A stretch of DNA of 64,000 nucleotides from an uncultured Flavobacteriaceae bacterium. Lineage in GTDB: Bacteria; Bacteroidota; Bacteroidia; Flavobacteriales; Flavobacteriaceae. The notes beneath the pieces are model-generated. The model was not told the origin of the DNA. It saw only the letters and a list, made by a program, of their open reading frames with translations, and ran no database searches. The stretch lies in NCBI GenBank assembly GCA_947500435.1, contig CANMRV010000001.1, positions 1-64,000 on the forward strand. The letters run 5' to 3'. The position numbers were made by a program, and so were the translations under genes. This document shows positions 63,849-64,000 of this stretch, piece after piece; positions within the stretch are counted from its first letter, which is position 1, and the number at the start of each line of letters is the position of its first letter.

Positions 63849-64000
63849 ATGAAAAAGTATACCCTATTTATTCTTTGTTGTGTTCTTATAGTTTCCTTTG
63901 CTAATGCCCAAGAAGAATATAAGATTAGTTTTAGTTACGACGCAGCAGGCAACCAAATACTTCGAGACCGTGTATGTGTAAACTGCAATTCTGCAAAAAC
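63849..64000 (+). CDS. Secreted protein with RHS/YD-like start, cut by the right edge
   Basis: First 50 codons only. Signal peptide MKKYTLFILCCVLIVSFANA, cleavage near AQE, then YKISFSYDAAGNQILRDRVC. The YDAAGNQ motif opens many flavobacterial secreted proteins that end in a T9SS type A sorting domain; the rest is off-window. Confidence 0.7.
   Translation, partial: MKKYTLFILCCVLIVSFANAQEEYKISFSYDAAGNQILRDRVCVNCNSAK

Overview
The window comes from a member of the Bacteroidota, most likely a marine-type Flavobacteriaceae. The signs are a PorP/SprF-family type IX secretion (T9SS) membrane protein, a protein with a gliding-type (CHU_C, type B) C-terminal sorting domain, a giant SprB-like repeat adhesin, DUF4175 and DUF4837 genes, lipoproteins of the family's style, and promoters of the Bacteroidota TAnnTTTG type. 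No rRNA, tRNA, transposase or CRISPR array was found.

Layout. 1-18719 (minus strand) is a surface/T9SS region: a giant adhesin running off the left edge (at least 4,400 codons, with a nearly identical 1.73-kb internal duplication), then a PorP/SprF protein with two SPOR-like domains, then a secreted Ig-like/CHU_C protein. 19005-24647 holds glnS, an SPFH/band-7 gene, gltX and an AlkB-type hydroxylase. 24738-33329 (plus) holds DUF4175, ybeY, mnmG, three small genes and an OmpH-like lipoprotein; two perfect 18-bp parS-like palindromes flank mnmG and the small gene after it, which suggests the replication-origin side of the chromosome. 33387-39239 holds DoxX, holB, pgk, an MltD-like transglycosylase and DUF4837. 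39309-43506 (minus) holds two paralogous 55/56-residue membrane proteins, an OmpA/PD40/SPOR-like envelope protein and tatA. 43709-47810 holds an M23 peptidase, a GH3-family protein and a DUF6909-like protein. 47814-62227 is a surface-polysaccharide locus: a Wzz-like protein, rfbBACD (dTDP-rhamnose), a methyltransferase fusion, an MBL-fold lipoprotein, a flippase, two Wzy/WaaL-like proteins and three glycosyltransferases. 62631 to the right edge holds two secreted surface proteins, the second cut by the edge.

How it fits together. The most interesting signal is regulatory: a direct repeat of TGTTGT-type 9-mers with an exact 21-bp period occurs upstream of the CHU_C/PorP operon, the giant adhesin, one of the small paralogous membrane proteins, and in the gap upstream of the OmpA/SPOR gene. 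At the first two sites it sits inside an otherwise conserved 69-bp promoter module with fixed spacing to the -33/-7 elements. The PorP protein and the OmpA protein, about 26 kb apart, also share a SPOR-like domain. Together this suggests one co-regulated T9SS/adhesin/envelope system. The motif and the shared domain are visible in the sequence; the regulon and joint function are inference.
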